64,000 nucleotides of DNA from Anisus vortex (Eukaryota > Mollusca > Gastropoda > Planorbidae), in contig OX421493.1 of the NCBI GenBank assembly GCA_949126835.1, positions 59,443,898-59,507,897 on the forward strand, read 5' to 3'. The position numbers and the translations under genes are program-made. The notes beneath the pieces are model-generated. The model was not told the DNA's origin and searched no databases. It saw nothing but the letters and a program-made list of their open reading frames with translations. Below, piece after piece: positions 1 through 64,000 of this stretch (positions are counted from its first letter, which is position 1; each line of letters starts with the position of its first letter).

Positions 1-974
1 CGGATTGTTGTTATTGTTTGTCCATCATAGATCGATTAAGACCATCTGGAAATGTGTGAGATGTGACAAATCTAAGCACTAAAGTTTATGTCGCCATTGA
101 CAAGTCTTAATTAGGCGTGATCTTTTGAACTGGTGTGATCGTGAACTTCCGTTCTATTTTTAAATGTTTAATTATTTTAGGCATTTCCGTAAACAAAAAA
201 GCATGCTTTTGCTGGTTATTGACATTTGATTTCAACCTCGACGGCCAGTTCTAGTCTTTTAGAATTATACAAAGGATACAATATTTGTTATGAGGAACCC
301 GTTTTTAACATCAAAAGTGAGTAGGTGATAATTAATACTCAAGTGTTAGTCGCATGTAGCTTGTTTATAAAATAAATTAGTCAAGAGCTGCGTTTTCTTG
401 GTTATTTCAAAAACAAAAATTCGTAGATTCATATAAACGAATAACAAAAATTATTTTGCATTAAGCAATAAGTTTGATGTTATAAAAAGGTTATTTTTCA
501 CTTCTGACTTTCACAATACATTGTTTTCTTTTGTAAACATGTTTTGGGAATGAAAGAAATTTTAATCCCCAACAAATGTTCGTACAACCAGTAACCCAGC
601 ACACAGACATGTTTCGAATAAAATGATCGAATTCGACCGGAAATGTTTTTTCTTCTGAACTTTTATGCATGCATACACGTTAAGACTTGTCAATGAGGAC
701 AATTAAATTTATGTGCAGGAAGCTCAACTAGGGGATGGAATTACACCATAGATTCACTGACCCATACATTTTCATTCAAATCTATTTTTGTAAAGACATA
801 CGATGTGGTAAAGAGTAACGCTAACGTCTAGGATAGTATTTCGAATCAAATAGCCTACTAATGGTCATTGTGTGTTTACTCATTCAAATTCAAACTTAGT
901 TTGTTCCGAAGGGTACTTTACTTTTATTTAGTGTAAATATTTAGTACAGAGTACACTTAGTCAAATCAATAAAC
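1..974. other. AT-rich sequence, no feature recognised
   Basis: Presumably an intron of the phosphatase gene, because the first visible exon starts in phase 1 and needs an upstream exon. No exon, signal peptide or promoter could be supported here. Confidence 0.5.
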
Positions 975-1320
975 CTAGAAGCACTAGAGGACAGAAGGGC
1001 AAAGAGTATAGTAGTAGTAGTAATAATACACAAGGCATTAAATTTTAATTTAGAAATACAACACAATAACAACATGATCAGATAACCATAAAAAGACTTT
1101 CCTTAGCCCTACGCGAGAACAAATTCACATAAGTACTCTTTCTTCCCGAGTGGCATTCGGGTATGGAATGGGTTGTCTGAACAAATCAAGAAAACCTGTA
1201 ACTCATAATTTAAAACATTATTAAAATTGCAAGACTAGACTCGGACCACGGATGAGCGTAGGATGCAATAATTTTCTTTATAGAAGAAGCGTCTGTAATA
1301 GACTATATAATATAAGGTAA
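975..1320 (+). mobile_element. LINE 3' end fragment (CR1/L2/Jockey-like reverse transcriptase C-terminus)
   Basis: Broken reading frame containing LEALEDRRAKS-like sequence and then YSFFPSGIRVWNGLSEQIKK and FKTLLKLQD before stops. This 'SFFPxxIRxWNxLP' pattern is the usual tail of non-LTR reverse transcriptases. Related pieces occur at 18419-18500, 18815-18975 and 21695-21838. Stops and frameshifts show it is dead. Confidence 0.6.
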
Positions 1321-1363
1321 TATCCTAAAATATTAAAACATTTTTTTTGTTAAATACAACTCG

Positions 1364-1395
<32 letters not shown>

Positions 1396-1506
1396 TCCGT
1401 CAGATATATCTTGCAGTTGTTTTAAATCTTTATATTATTTTTTGTTAAGAAATTGAAATGCATTTAGAACTAAGCTATACTTTTTTTTTTGTATTCAACA
1501 TATCAG

Positions 1507-62974
<61,468 letters not shown>

Positions 62975-63388
62975 GTAAGTCTGATTGTTGGCTGATAAAT
63001 CTTGATCCGAAGTTGGATTAACAAATATAAGTAGCTTTTTGTTTTCGATGCAAAATGAAGTCTTTTTATTTTGTTTCCATCTATTCTATGCTAGACAATA
63101 TTGGTCATTTCTATATTTATGTTAAAATAGATTATTTTAAAAGCTTTGCAAAGAACCTTTGCTTATTTAATTAATTTTTACCCTTTAAAAGTGTTAATGA
63201 CAGAGTATGGCTTTACACATATTTTTTGAATGTTTGTTTTGTTCATTGCTAATTTATATATATTAGGAATTAATATAAATTTTGGAATTAAGTGATTAAA
63301 AATGGCGGAAAAAGTAGAAATATTTCTTTGATTTCAGCTACAGTATTTCTAGCTTCTAAACAGAAGACCATTTCATCCCCTGTCTATT

Positions 63389-64000
63389 TGTAGTTTAAAA
63401 GTAAAGTATTAGTATAGTATAGTTTAAATGTAAAGTATTAGTATAGTATAGTTTAAAAGTAAAGTATTAGTATAGTATAGTTTAAATGTAAAGTATTGGT
63501 ATAGTATAGTTTAAATGTAAAGTATTAGTATAGTATAGTTTAAATGTAAAGTATTAGTATAGTGTAGTTTAAATGTATAGTATTAGTATAGTATAGTTTA
63601 AATGTAAAGTATTAGTATAGTATAGTTTAAATGTAAAGTATTAGTATAGTGTAGTTTAAATGTATAGTATTAGTATACTATAGTTTAAATGTAAAGTATT
63701 AGTATAGTATAGTTTAAATGTAAAGTATTAGTATAGTATAGTTTAAATGTAAAGTATTAGTATAGTATAGTTTAAATGTAAAGTATTAGTATAGTATAGT
63801 TTAAATGTAAAGTATTAGTACAGTATAGTTTAAATGTAAAAGTATTAGTATAGTATAGTTTAAATGTAAAGTATTAGTACAGTATAGTTTAAATGTAAAG
63901 TATTAGTATAGTATAGTTTAAATGTAAAGTATTAGTATAGTATAGTTTAAATGTAAAGTATTAGTACAGTATAGTTTAAATGTAAAGTATTAGTACAGTA
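63389..64000 (+). repeat. 29-bp minisatellite running off the window, at least 21 copies
   Basis: Unit TAGTTTAAATGTAAAGTATT followed by AGTATAGTA, with scattered single changes (AAAAGT, CAGTAT, GTGTAG, one inserted A near 63840). It begins about 415 bp after the last visible exon, and the right end is outside the window. Confidence 0.93.

Overview
The window is eukaryotic, AT-rich and dominated by transposable elements. It looks like a mollusc, probably a gastropod. The reasons are the dense TAGGCCTA-type words in introns, the abundant tRNA-derived SINEs, and one large gene whose domain architecture (EGF-like modules, galactose-binding-like domains, transmembrane helix, tyrosine phosphatase) resembles the expanded receptor phosphatase families of molluscs. 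The species call is inference; no search was run.

One host gene fills the plus strand from 1507 to 62974 and runs off both ends. I resolve 26 exons (3,395 nt, about 1,131 codons) whose splice sites and reading phases all fit together. In order they encode one EGF-like module, two F5/8 type C-like (galactose-binding-like) domains of two exons each, ten EGF-like modules of one phase-1 exon each, a transmembrane exon, a juxtamembrane segment, and an apparently catalytic tyrosine phosphatase domain with WPD loop, HCSAGVGRTG signature and Q-loop. The signal peptide and any upstream exons lie left of the window. A second phosphatase domain, if present, lies to the right.

Everything else sits in introns. 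Intron 1 (1624-17402) holds LINE debris, a pogo-type DNA transposon with TA-flanked inverted repeats (2859-6045), and a 9.9 kb satellite of 180 units of 55 bp that begins inside a SINE. Intron 2 (17565-28665) holds a 20-bp minisatellite, several broken LINE reverse transcriptases, and a hAT-like element containing a 30-bp tandem array of about 73 copies. Introns among the EGF exons carry SINEs of two families, LINE fragments, a PIF/Harbinger-like element (35029-36259), fold-back repeats and a TAGGCCTA-rich tract. A TA-flanked MITE lies 45 bp past the juxtamembrane exon. A young minus-strand LTR retrotransposon with apparently identical LTRs (50056-55994) lies in the next intron; its single long ORF has Gag, protease and integrase ahead of a truncated reverse transcriptase. 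The phosphatase introns are shorter and hold minisatellites of 13, 31 and 29 bp.

The main themes are the EGF/galactose-binding receptor phosphatase, two very uniform satellites that appear to have grown from transposon sequence inside its introns, and an LTR element with integrase-before-reverse-transcriptase order that moved recently although it lacks its own reverse transcriptase.
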